Origin: Bacteroidota bacterium
GTDB taxonomy: Bacteria > Bacteroidota > Rhodothermia > Rhodothermales > UBA10348
Assembly: GCA_029262855.1 (NCBI GenBank)
Contig: JAJCYP010000022.1
Coordinates: forward strand, 1 to 64,000
Direction: 5' to 3'
Length of the DNA: 64,000 nt
In this document: positions 36,047-43,765 of the stretch, piece by piece
Numbering within the stretch: position 1 is the stretch's first letter
Layout of the letters: each line of letters begins with the position of its first letter
Notes under the pieces: generated by a model
The model's database searches: none
What the model was told of the DNA's origin: nothing
The model's input: the letters and a program-made list of their open reading frames with translations, nothing else
Translations under genes and position numbers: made by a program

Positions 36047-36816
36047 TCCTGTCCGTTGACATTGGAAACACGGCGACCAAGATCGGCTGGACGGATGCCG
36101 GCGGAGACTGGACCGTCTGCCGACTGGACACCCGCCGTCTGGAGACGGAGCTTGCGGAGTTCATTGCCGGGCAGGGCAGCGAGTTGACGCTAACGGGGGT
36201 CGGGATTTCTTCCGTGGTTCCGGCGGGCGTGAAGACCGTGCGGGATGCGTTTTTCCCGGCTCCGGTTTTCGAGGTGAGGCACACCTGTCGGCTCCCTTTC
36301 GTGATGGGCTACGAGACCCCCGAGACGCTTGGAAATGACAGGCTGGCTGCGGCCGCTGGGGGATGGTTGCAGTACGCCGGCATCGGGACGGCGCTCCTGG
36401 TAATCGACGCGGGCACCGCCATCACCTACGAGGTGATCGATGCCGCCGGGGTGTACAGGGGGGGTGCCATTGGTCCGGGGCCTGCCCTGCTGTCGCGGGC
36501 GCTGCATACCGGAACTGCTCAGTTGCCCGAGTTGCTGGATCTGCCAGGAGAGAGCGCCATCGGAGGCTCTACGGTGGAGGCCATTCGCATCGGGGTGCAC
36601 TGGGGTTTCCGCGAATCGGTCGCCGGAATGATCCGGCGCATTCGGGAAGAGCTTCAGACGGCTCTGCTCGTGATAGTCACGGGAGGGTGGGCAGCGGACC
36701 TCGCGGCCGAAGTCACGGAAATCGACCTCGTTGATCCCCATCTCGTGCTTCGTGGCACCCGCCTGCTACTGGACTTGAACTCCGACGCTACTGAAGCGAA
36801 CGCAGATACCCGATGA
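36043..36816 (+). CDS. coaX: Type III pantothenate kinase
   Basis: CoaX phosphorylates pantothenate, the first step of CoA synthesis. The 257-residue ASKHA-fold protein has the phosphate motif MILSVDIGNTATKIGW, TPETLGNDRLAAAAGG, LLVIDAGTAITYEVID and GGAIGPGPALLSRALH. Type III enzymes are not feedback-inhibited by CoA. The start overlaps birA by 4 bp, and the pairing of birA and coaX is common. The 3' end overlaps the convergent udk by 29 bp. Confidence 0.95.
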   Translation: MILSVDIGNTATKIGWTDAGGDWTVCRLDTRRLETELAEFIAGQGSELTLTGVGISSVVPAGVKTVRDAFFPAPVFEVRHTCRLPFVMGYETPETLGNDRLAAAAGGWLQYAGIGTALLVIDAGTAITYEVIDAAGVYRGGAIGPGPALLSRALHTGTAQLPELLDLPGESAIGGSTVEAIRIGVHWGFRESVAGMIRRIREELQTALLVIVTGGWAADLAAEVTEIDLVDPHLVLRGTRLLLDLNSDATEANADTR

Positions 36817-37420
36817 GGACGTCGATGGCGGCCTGGTTGTGGCCGCCGCGCGGCACGATCAGATCCGCATTCAGCATGGACGGCTGGACGAATTTCATGT
36901 ACATCGGACGTACGGTCGATTCGTACTGATTGAGCACCGACTCGATGGACCTGCCGCGTTCGGAGATGTCGCGTCGAATGCGCCGGACCAATCGGATGTC
37001 GTCGTCTGCGCGAACAAATACGCGCAGGTCGAGTCGCTCCGTAAGGGGCTTGTCTGCAAGGACAAGGATGCCTTCCACCAGCACTACCGACTTGGGCTGA
37101 ATCGTCACCGTGCGATCCGAGCGCGAGTGCGTCGTGAAGTCGTAGACCGGCTTTTCTATGGTCCGCCCGTCTCGTAGGGCGTCAAGATGCCGGCAGAGGA
37201 GCTCCGTTTCCAGGGAGTCGGGGTGGTCGAAATTCTGGGCGGCCCGCTCAACGAGTGACAGGTCCGACAGGTCACGGTAGTAGGCATCGTGATCCAAGAC
37301 GGCCACGTTCTCCCGGCCAACCGCCTCAAGCACGCGCTCCATCACGGTCGATTTTCCAGACCCCGATCCACCCGCCAAGCCGACAAAAACCGGTCTCCCT
37401 GATTTGCAGTCGGCCGACAC
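36788..37420 (-). CDS. udk: Uridine kinase
   Basis: Udk phosphorylates uridine and cytidine in pyrimidine salvage. The 210-residue protein has a P-loop (GLAGGSGSGKSTVMERV), DHDAYYRDLSDL, FDHPDSLETELL and FVRADDDIRLVRRIRRDISERGR. The start is GTG 37420, four bases after the yaaA stop. A CNT nucleoside transporter lies in the same window at 26 kb. Confidence 0.94.
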   Translation of the reverse strand: MSADCKSGRPVFVGLAGGSGSGKSTVMERVLEAVGRENVAVLDHDAYYRDLSDLSLVERAAQNFDHPDSLETELLCRHLDALRDGRTIEKPVYDFTTHSRSDRTVTIQPKSVVLVEGILVLADKPLTERLDLRVFVRADDDIRLVRRIRRDISERGRSIESVLNQYESTVRPMYMKFVQPSMLNADLIVPRGGHNQAAIDVLIGYLRSLQ

Positions 37421-37424
37421 CGGG

Positions 37425-38237
37425 CTAGTGGCGGACCATCACGATGTTGTGCGTCCGGGTGGCAGCATCGTAGGAGGAGCGTTCCTCGTCGTACGTGTAG
37501 CCGTCAGGGTGTCGCCACGAAAGTAGCGGCTCGATATCCTCGAGCGTCTCCCGCACAATGAAGTTGACCAGCCGTCCGCGAAGGGGCACCTGCTCATCGA
37601 CCCGTGTCATCGTGCCGCCGATGTTTCGAAGGAAGGTCACACGAACCATCGAGCTGTACGTCATCTCATTGTCCCACATAGCTTCGTGAGGCTCGGACAG
37701 CAGATTCCAGACGAGCTGGTTCTTGATGGTCTGATTCAGGGGGGCGGAAATCCGCGGCCTCCAGTATTCCAGGGTGGATCCGATGTCGGGGACGACCGCA
37801 TCAATGCCGAGGCGGTACCGTGGGATGAGATCGTCCGGCCGCAACAGCCCGAACAGGCCCGAGAGGATCACGCCCTCTTCCAGAAGTCGACGTTGGGCGC
37901 CCGTTGGGAGCCCGGGAAAGTCCATCGCCTTGTACATCACGCCTGGACCGTACCGATCCAGGGCGGACATGAGGGGAGCCTTGTAGATCTGTCGATTAAC
38001 CTCGACCCAGTCCACGTCGCCATCATCGGCAATGGTCCCAAACAAGGCGTCCTGATCTTCGACACCCCCTGCGATGGACGCTTGCAGCGCGTCAATGAGC
38101 GCACGCCGATCCGTGTTCAGGGAATGGAAGTAGTTGAACGTGTTCGACGAGCGATAGTCGAACATGTCGGGAGCAAACGGATTGCCACCATCAGTCTTTG
38201 GGCCAGCAGAAGGGAGCAGAATGGAGAAATTTGGCAT
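37425..38237 (-). CDS. yaaA: YaaA-family (DUF328) peroxide-stress protein
   Basis: The 270-residue protein starts MPNFSILLPSAGPKTDGGNP and contains VILSGLFGLLRPDDLIPRYRLG and, near the C-terminus, VNFIVRETLEDIEPLLSW, all typical of YaaA/UPF0246. In E. coli the protein lowers intracellular iron damage under H2O2; the biochemical activity may involve DNA binding. The ATG shares one base with the preceding stop (TGATG). Confidence 0.88.
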   Translation of the reverse strand: MPNFSILLPSAGPKTDGGNPFAPDMFDYRSSNTFNYFHSLNTDRRALIDALQASIAGGVEDQDALFGTIADDGDVDWVEVNRQIYKAPLMSALDRYGPGVMYKAMDFPGLPTGAQRRLLEEGVILSGLFGLLRPDDLIPRYRLGIDAVVPDIGSTLEYWRPRISAPLNQTIKNQLVWNLLSEPHEAMWDNEMTYSSMVRVTFLRNIGGTMTRVDEQVPLRGRLVNFIVRETLEDIEPLLSWRHPDGYTYDEERSSYDAATRTHNIVMVRH

Positions 38238-38557
38238 CAGCCGGTTTTCCGGTGCTCTCGCATTTCGCCGATCAGGTTGTCGATATCGGCACGAATCTGC
38301 TCGGCCTTCTCCTCGGCGTCGGCCACAAGGGCGTTGCCGTCACGGCGTGCGTCGCCCGACTCATCCGGATTGAGGACATCCTCCAGAAGCTCGGAAACGC
38401 GGTTCCCGAGGTGGTCCAGTTGGTACGCAAGACGACGCCGAACCTTGCGTCCCTCTTCCGGGGCCGTGATCAGGCCAAGTCCGAAACCGACGATACCGCC
38501 GGCGACTACGCCCCAAAACCATGCACGCGCACTGCGTCCTATTCCGTTATCACTCAT
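38237..38557 (-). CDS. YtxH-domain small membrane protein
   Basis: The 106-residue protein (ATG 38557) has one N-terminal helix (AWFWGVVAGGIVGFGLGLITAPEEGRKVRRR), the typical G-x-x-x-G...APxxGxxxR pattern of YtxH proteins, then a charged coiled-coil tail. YtxH proteins are linked to general stress responses, but their mechanism is unknown. It is translationally coupled to yaaA. Confidence 0.8.
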   Translation of the reverse strand: MSDNGIGRSARAWFWGVVAGGIVGFGLGLITAPEEGRKVRRRLAYQLDHLGNRVSELLEDVLNPDESGDARRDGNALVADAEEKAEQIRADIDNLIGEMREHRKTG

Positions 38558-38681
38558 GGAACCGGCTGGATTATTTGACCCATTCAACCGGCCGACATGC
38601 GAACCAGTTTCCGGGAGAAGACATACGAACTCAGAATATGTGGATTGCTCCATGGAGCCAATCGGCGCCAATCCACCTAGA

Positions 38682-38777
38682 CTAATTCTTCTTCTTCTTG
38701 TGCCGATTCTTGCGCAGGCGCTTCTTGCGCTTGTGCGTCGCAATCTTGTGTCGCTTACGCTTCCGACCGCAGGGCAT
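38682..38777 (-). CDS. AURKAIP1/COX24-domain ribosomal protein (bL38-like), 31 residues
   Basis: ATG 38777 to TAG 38682 encodes MPCGRKRKRHKIATHKRKKR followed by LRKNRHKKKKN. The high Arg/Lys/His content and the K-R-K-R-H-K-(I/M)-A-T-H-K-R-K-K-R-x-R-K-x-R core match the small AURKAIP1/COX24 protein of Bacteroidota, described as a ribosomal protein (bL38) and related to mitochondrial mS38. It is a lineage marker. A very good promoter match lies upstream (38817-38848). Confidence 0.9.
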   Translation of the reverse strand: MPCGRKRKRHKIATHKRKKRLRKNRHKKKKN

Positions 38778-38816
38778 ATTCAGTGTTGCTTGGAGAAAAA
38801 AATCTGTGGCAGAAGA

Positions 38817-38848
38817 AAAAGGTACCCTTGCAGCCATCCTCATACAAA
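38817..38848 (-). promoter_or_regulatory. Bacteroidota-type promoter of the bL38-like gene
   Basis: On the minus strand TTTG (38848-38845), 20 bp, then TACCTTTT (38824-38817) matches TTTG-N19/20-TAnnTTTG except for the last base. Transcription would start about 30 bp before the ATG at 38777. Confidence 0.7.
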
Positions 38849-39046
38849 CTGATTCCGTATGAAGAGGGCGCCGTCTGCCGGTCAGGGTTCAGCCCGTGAG
38901 ATCCCGCAGTTTGTGCCGCCCTCACCAGGAATGAACGCGCATCAGGAATCATTGTTTGAGAGAACGAATGGAAGTCCAAAATCCTCTCGTTTCTGTATAT
39001 TCCGGAGCGGAAAGGCCAACGAGTAGTCGGCCGGCCCCACCGAATA

Positions 39047-39844
39047 ATGACGCACACCGACTACACAATCCACACCAAGGCAGGCTTCCGATACGCCGAC
39101 GAGGGTCCCTCGCACGGCAAGGGGCCCATCCTGCTACTCCATGGCATGATGGGGGAGGTCGGGAACTGGGAGCACACCATCGGCACGCTTGCCAGCGAAG
39201 GCTATCGGGTCTTGGTACCGATCCTGCCCTTGTACGGAATGCCCATGAAGCAAACGCATCTACCAGGCCTGGTGGACTTCGTTATCTCCTTCATGGATGA
39301 AATGGGGGTCTCAAGCGCGGTCGTGAGCGGGAATTCCCTCGGCGGCCATATTGCGCTCCTTCTTGCCATCGGGCACTCGGACCGGGTCCGTGCCTTGATC
39401 CTGGCGGGTGCTTCCGGGATCTACGAAGTGGATATGGGCCAGTCGGTCATGAGACGAAAGGACCGCGACTACCTGCGAGAGCGTGCCGCCATCACGTTCT
39501 ATGACCCGAAGCATGCCACCGAGGAGTTGATTGACGACGTCTACAAGACGGTCAATGATCGGACGCGAGCGGTTCGGCTGATCAAGATGGCGCGTTCGGT
39601 CAAAGCGGAGAACGTCCGGGATGAGTTGGACACCATTGAAGTACCGACCCTGCTGGTCTGGGGGCGTGATGATGAGATTACTCCGCCGGATGTGGCCGTG
39701 ACGTTCAATGAGCTGATTGGCAGTTCGGAATTGCACTGGATCGAGGAATGTGGGCACGCCCCGATGATGGAGCGGCCGGAGCAGTTCAACGAGATCGTGC
39801 TTGATTTCCTGGGACGGGTGACGGCATACGAGGCGGTGGCGTGA
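39047..39844 (+). CDS. Alpha/beta-hydrolase
   Basis: The 265-residue soluble enzyme has the oxyanion stretch ILLLHGMMGEVGNWE, nucleophile Ser in VSGNSLGGHIALLLA, acidic residue around VWGRDDEITPP and His in ECGHAPMMERPE. It could be an esterase, lyase or C-C hydrolase; the sequence does not fix the substrate. The stop overlaps the next start (GTGA). Confidence 0.85.
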   Translation: MTHTDYTIHTKAGFRYADEGPSHGKGPILLLHGMMGEVGNWEHTIGTLASEGYRVLVPILPLYGMPMKQTHLPGLVDFVISFMDEMGVSSAVVSGNSLGGHIALLLAIGHSDRVRALILAGASGIYEVDMGQSVMRRKDRDYLRERAAITFYDPKHATEELIDDVYKTVNDRTRAVRLIKMARSVKAENVRDELDTIEVPTLLVWGRDDEITPPDVAVTFNELIGSSELHWIEECGHAPMMERPEQFNEIVLDFLGRVTAYEAVA

Positions 39845-40293
39845 GTTTGGGAGCGAGAGCCTGCATAGCCGCCTTCCTGTCGCTTGCTGCGTGCTCTGTG
39901 GCTCCGATTGACGAGGGAACGATTGTGGTCACCCTGTCAACGTCTGAGGCCATCGTCTCGCCCCAGGCACCCGCCACGATATCGGTCACGGCTCGCAACC
40001 AGTCTCAGGAGCGGGTCACCTGGGGACGCGGCAGCTCCTCCTGTCAGCTGACCCTCGCCGTCCTGACGCCCGCGGGCCAGCGCTACGCCGCCGATGTTCG
40101 CGCGTGTACCGAAGACCTGGTTGAGCAGGGTCTTGACGCGGGTGCTACCCGAACGGAGACCTTCGAATGGGGTGGAGAAGCCTACCAAGGGGGTGAGATG
40201 ATCTTCCTGGCGGCCGATTCCTATAGGTTGATTGCCAACGCCGGGCAGAAGGGTGAGAGCCAGGGGCTGGACTTGCAATTGGTCAGGCCCTGA
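39841..40293 (+). CDS. Small lipoprotein with Ig-like (BsuPI-type) fold
   Basis: The start is GTG 39841, overlapping the hydrolase TGA. The 150 residues have a lipobox (AFLSLAAC). The mature part (VVTLSTSEAIVSPQAPATIS, VTARNQSQERVTWGRGSS, ETFEWGGEAYQGGEMIF) looks like the seven-strand intracellular-proteinase-inhibitor/BsuPI-like fold often seen in lipoproteins. Function unknown. Confidence 0.65.
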   Translation: MSLGARACIAAFLSLAACSVAPIDEGTIVVTLSTSEAIVSPQAPATISVTARNQSQERVTWGRGSSSCQLTLAVLTPAGQRYAADVRACTEDLVEQGLDAGATRTETFEWGGEAYQGGEMIFLAADSYRLIANAGQKGESQGLDLQLVRP

Positions 40294-40370
40294 AGGTCGG
40301 CCAGCCCGTCTATTTGACGCACGGGTCTGAAGGCAGGTTGATTTGAGTCCGGGACCTCCGATCTTTGGGC

Positions 40371-40820
40371 ATGCGTCGATCCCTCGCCCCACTGATCCTG
40401 TTGGTTGTTGCCTCAGGCTGCGCTCCATCGCTATCCCCATTGTATCGGGACTATAGTGTCGAGACTGACAGCGGCAACGACGTATTCGCCCGGATCGAGC
40501 GCGCTCTGGTGGCGGCGGACTGGACGGTGACCGAAGGGATCACCGACAATGTTGTCGCGACCGAGCCTCGGCAGTTCAGGTCCTGGGGGATTTACAGTGT
40601 CGAGATCGAACTGGAAGTCGTTCCCTTGGCGGGCGATCACGTCCGGGTGTTCGTCAATCCCTACCGCCACTTCTATCAGGGCACGAGGCGCAAAGTACCC
40701 TATCTCAGGAAATCCTGGGCTCGTTCGGCCCTCAAAGACCTGAGCAATGCCCTTGAGTCTGAGGGTCTGGCGTATGAGGGGACGGCCATGGAGCGCGCTC
40801 GCGACGCCGGCGTTCGGTAG
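40371..40820 (+). CDS. Small lipoprotein of unknown function
   Basis: ATG 40371 gives 149 residues with a lipobox (LILLVVASGC). The mature part (DVFARIERALVAADWTVTEG, then FRSWGIYSVEIELEVVPL) suggests a small alpha/beta domain. A TTG two codons upstream is an alternative start. No family is recognised. Confidence 0.65.
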   Translation: MRRSLAPLILLVVASGCAPSLSPLYRDYSVETDSGNDVFARIERALVAADWTVTEGITDNVVATEPRQFRSWGIYSVEIELEVVPLAGDHVRVFVNPYRHFYQGTRRKVPYLRKSWARSALKDLSNALESEGLAYEGTAMERARDAGVR

Positions 40821-40896
40821 ATCGCTCGAAACTGCGTTGGACTCCCGCCGTATGCAGGGGAGTTGCGCCCTACGGCGCGGCCGTTCTTTTACTTAT

Positions 40897-41264
40897 GGGG
40901 ATGTCACGGTTTCGACGGGTGGTATGATTCGTCAGACTGCGCTCCGAGCCATTCTTGGTGATGCTCGTTAATACTCCCAAGAACATTGCAACTGCGAACG
41001 ATTACTCGTACGCGATGACGGCTTAGTTCCGTTATCTGTCTCTAGCTCGCCTGATCATTGGTGGGTCGTGAGGCATCATGCTTAATGATCTAGCGCCTCA
41101 GACGCCGTCTGAGTACTGAGGCGCGAAATTTTATCAGACTGTGCTTTCGGGTCGCCTTGTTGACTGGCAATGGCCCGCGAGCGAGAACCCCAATAGGTCA
41201 GCTATGAGCGTAGACGTCTGGCAGGACATTCATTCGGACGCGGGTTCGACTCCCGCCATCTCCA
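40897..41264 (+). ncRNA. ssrA: tmRNA (SsrA)
   Basis: The gene starts GGGGATGTCACGGTTTCGACGG and ends GGTTCGACTCCCGCCATCTCCA, and the two ends pair as a tRNA-like acceptor (GGGGATG with CATCTCC). It rescues stalled ribosomes together with SmpB. The tag frame around 40992-41027 reads ATANDYSYAMTA then TAG; the exact resume codon is uncertain, so the tag may be the shorter ANDYSYAMTA. CCA is not encoded. A strong terminator follows. Confidence 0.93.
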
Positions 41265-41284
41265 CTGGGCAGGACCCCAATAGG

Positions 41285-41318
41285 AAGGCCCCGGCAGCAC
41301 ACGCCACCGGGGCCTTTT
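41285..41318 (+). terminator. Rho-independent terminator of tmRNA
   Basis: The stem AAGGCCCCGG (41285-41294) pairs with CCGGGGCCTT (41307-41316) around a 12-nt loop and runs into a short T tract. Confidence 0.85.
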
Positions 41319-41388
41319 CCATTCTCGGTCGGCTGTCATCCCCCCAGAGACAAACCGACCCGGGTCTCAAGGACCCCATCAATCGCGT

Positions 41389-41448
41389 GTGAGGCACCAG
41401 GTGCGTCACCGTGACCGCGCGTGAGGCACGTAGTGCGTCACTGTGACC
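41389..41448. repeat. Tandem pair of 28-bp hairpin-forming repeats
   Basis: Copies at 41389-41416 and 41421-41448 share 24 of 28 bases. Each contains gtgaggcac followed after 3 bp by gtgcgtcac, a small imperfect hairpin, and ends gtgacc. They lie 70-180 bp after the tmRNA gene. Function unknown. Confidence 0.7.
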
Positions 41449-41762
41449 ATAGATACGCCCGGTCATGAAGAAGGCACGTACGACAAGTGCGCAACGTTTT
41501 GTAAGTATTTGACTGCTCCGCCTATAGGAGGAGTCTTACGCGGCCCACCTCGTCCGCCACCGATATCGCCTGGATCGTGACACCCAGACCAGATCCGTGC
41601 GGTGGCCATTCTCAAACCGCCAAACCGCGTCTGGCACATCGCCGTGCTTGCGCTTCGGTGCTGGTGGAACTTTCTCCGCGAGCAGACGGGCGGATCGGGT
41701 AGTGTTGGGTTTAGAGTTGTCCCGGTGATGGAGCAGATTTCCGAGAAGACAGCCAAGCGATC
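41449..41762. other. Gene-free stretch between tmRNA and the sigma factor
   Basis: Short overlapping frames exist on the minus strand, but none has recognisable family features or a sensible start. No RNA gene or integrase remnant is seen. The only structure noted is ctcc-gcctata-ggag near 41514-41528. Confidence 0.5.
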
Positions 41763-43010
41763 TCACTGCTCTGTGGGTACCCCACACTCGCGACGCCGGC
41801 GCCGGAGGAATTGGACGACCACGCTGTTGTCCGTCAGGGCGAGGGCGCGGTCGTAGGACTCTACCGCTTCGCCATAGCGCTGCAACCGACGGAGCAGATC
41901 GGCCCGGGCTGCAAAGTAGGGTTGATAGTCGTCCATATCTGAAAGTTCTTCGATCCTTCGCAGGGCGAACTCCGGTCCCCGAAGATTCGCCAACGCCACA
42001 GACAAATTCAGCTCAACCACGGGCGTCGGGTATTTCGCGGCCAACTCTCGATAGAGCAGCACGATCTGGGGCCAATCCGTGTCAGCTGCAAGGCTAGCCT
42101 CGGCGTGCAGAGCAGAGATTGCAGCCTGGATCTGATACGGACCGGGGGCCCTGAGCTTAATGGCACTGTTGAGGATCTCCAGGCCCACTTGTGTCTCGTC
42201 AGCGCGCCATCGAGCTCGGTCGTGATCTTCGAGCCTGACCATGACTCCGTCCGCATCAACCCGAGCGTCACGCCGCGCATGCTGTAGGACCATGAGCGAC
42301 AATAGGCCCAACGTCTCGGCCTTTGGGAGCAGGGAGACGATGTGCCTGCACAGACGAATCGCCTCGTCGCACAAATCCGTTCTCGTCGCCCGTTCGCCGT
42401 CCCTTGGAAAGTAGCCTTCGTTGAAGATCAGATAGACGACGGCGAGCACTCCGGCTAAGCGCTCACCGAGTTCGGACGCATCCGGGACCCTATACGGGAT
42501 TCCAGCGTGCTTGATTTTGCGCTTAGCTCGGACGAGTCGCTGAGCCATCGTCACCTCGGGCACCAGGAACGCGCGTGCAATCTCTTTGGTATTCAGACCT
42601 CCGAGGATGCTCAGAGTCAACGCCACTTGCGCTTGGGCGGAGAGGGCAGGATGACAGCACGTGAACATCAGCCGCAGTTCGTCATCGGGCACGGGCTCGA
42701 GGGCTTTCGGCGCCGCAAGATGCTCCTCGCGTTCAGTCATGAGCACTTGCAGCTTGCGCTCGCCCGTCCGCCGCCGGCGGATGCGATCGAGTGCCTTGCG
42801 GCGAGCGGTGGTCAAGAGCCAAGCTGCGGGTCTATCTGGCAGCGGCGCGGTCGACCACTTCTCCAGCGCCGTCACGTATGCGTCCTGCAGCACTTCCTCG
42901 GCGAGATCGATGTCGCGCAACTGTTCGATGAGGGTGGCCAGAATCGCGCGCCCCTCATTGCGAAACACCCGGTCGACGGCTTGTCCAGCCAACGTAGACA
43001 CGGCTCGCAA
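41763..43010 (-). CDS. ECF42-type RNA polymerase sigma factor with C-terminal extension
   Basis: The protein has about 415 residues from TTG 43010; GTG 43001 is an alternative. Region sigma-2 is LIEQLRDIDLAEEVLQDAYVTALE and sigma-4 is LTLSILGGLNTKEIARAF. These are followed by the long TPR-like extension (about 190-415) with the marker LAVVYLIFNEGYF. This is the ECF42 group, whose members pair with DGPF (YCII-like) proteins instead of an anti-sigma factor. That partner is encoded 3 bp upstream. The target genes are not known. Confidence 0.9.
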   Translation of the reverse strand: MRAVSTLAGQAVDRVFRNEGRAILATLIEQLRDIDLAEEVLQDAYVTALEKWSTAPLPDRPAAWLLTTARRKALDRIRRRRTGERKLQVLMTEREEHLAAPKALEPVPDDELRLMFTCCHPALSAQAQVALTLSILGGLNTKEIARAFLVPEVTMAQRLVRAKRKIKHAGIPYRVPDASELGERLAGVLAVVYLIFNEGYFPRDGERATRTDLCDEAIRLCRHIVSLLPKAETLGLLSLMVLQHARRDARVDADGVMVRLEDHDRARWRADETQVGLEILNSAIKLRAPGPYQIQAAISALHAEASLAADTDWPQIVLLYRELAAKYPTPVVELNLSVALANLRGPEFALRRIEELSDMDDYQPYFAARADLLRRLQRYGEAVESYDRALALTDNSVVVQFLRRRRRECGVPTEQ

Positions 43011-43013
43011 CGC

Positions 43014-43367
43014 CTACTCTTCGAAAACCATGAGAGGGCGCACTTCGATAGTGCCGAACTTGGCGGTGGGAATCCTGGCCGCCCACTCGATCGCCTCATC
43101 GAGATCCTCACAGTCGAGCAAGTAGTAGCCGCCCAGCTGCTCCTTGGTTTCCGCGAAAGGTCCGTCGGTGGCACCGGTCTTCCCGGCGCGAACCCGGACA
43201 CTGGTCGCAGTGCCCGTTGGCTGAAGAGCATCGCCCCCGACGAAGACGCCGGCTTTCTTGGCATCCTCGTTGAACTGCCAGTAGCTCTGCATGAATTCCT
43301 GGCGCACACCGCCTTCCATGCGGCTCATGCGAGTTTCGTCATCGTAGATCAGACATAGATATTGCAT
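43014..43367 (-). CDS. DGPF/YCII-related protein, partner of the ECF42 sigma factor
   Basis: The 117-residue protein (MQYLCLIYDDETRMSR...) has the hallmark TDGPFAETKEQLGGYYLLD and ends IEVRPLMVFEE. YCII-like domains are ferredoxin-fold dimers. DGPF proteins are regularly encoded beside ECF42 factors, and their biochemical role is unsettled. It is the first gene of the two-gene unit. Confidence 0.88.
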   Translation of the reverse strand: MQYLCLIYDDETRMSRMEGGVRQEFMQSYWQFNEDAKKAGVFVGGDALQPTGTATSVRVRAGKTGATDGPFAETKEQLGGYYLLDCEDLDEAIEWAARIPTAKFGTIEVRPLMVFEE

Positions 43368-43765
43368 CTCAAGTTCTCCTGTTTTCTGGCGGCTACGCCG
43401 CCCGTTTTGTAATGTCGACGATTGAGCGACGTCGAAATCGACAGGTCTTGTGCCCTTTCTTGCTTTTAGGCTCAGATCGGGTCAAAGAGCGGCGCGATGT
43501 CTCGATCGTGTGATCGGCGCAAAGGATCAATCCTACGCTAAGATACTGAGATCACTTGGCTGACCATCTCTGTGAGCCGCCGCCCGAATGCTGGTGCTGG
43601 CGATCAACGGTGCAAAATGGGCTTGGAGATCGTCAATTCCCGCGCACCGGGTCACAACCGTCCACGTCGGCAACGTGGGCGCGTCAGAGCTGCCGTCCCA
43701 GCACGGATGGCCTTGCCCGATCCGCGCGCCACGGGCCAGACCGCCTCTGGGGTACAACGGCGAGT
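43368..43765. other. About 400 bp without a supported gene
   Basis: The stretch presumably contains the promoter of the DGPF-ECF42 unit (minus strand). Overlapping short frames occur on both strands but show no family features. I see no clear -7/-33 match or RNA gene. Confidence 0.5.

Noticed and set aside
40841-41260. gactcccgcc occurs both just before tmRNA and in its 3' end, like an att pair
   Set aside because: The shared run is only 10 bp of GC-rich sequence and the upstream copy is on the wrong side of the gene.
43600-43700. Short plus-strand similarity to a piece of the ECF42 gene (tgggc-tggagatc-tcaa)
   Set aside because: About 19 of 23 bases agree over a very short run, then similarity stops. 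Too little to call a gene remnant.
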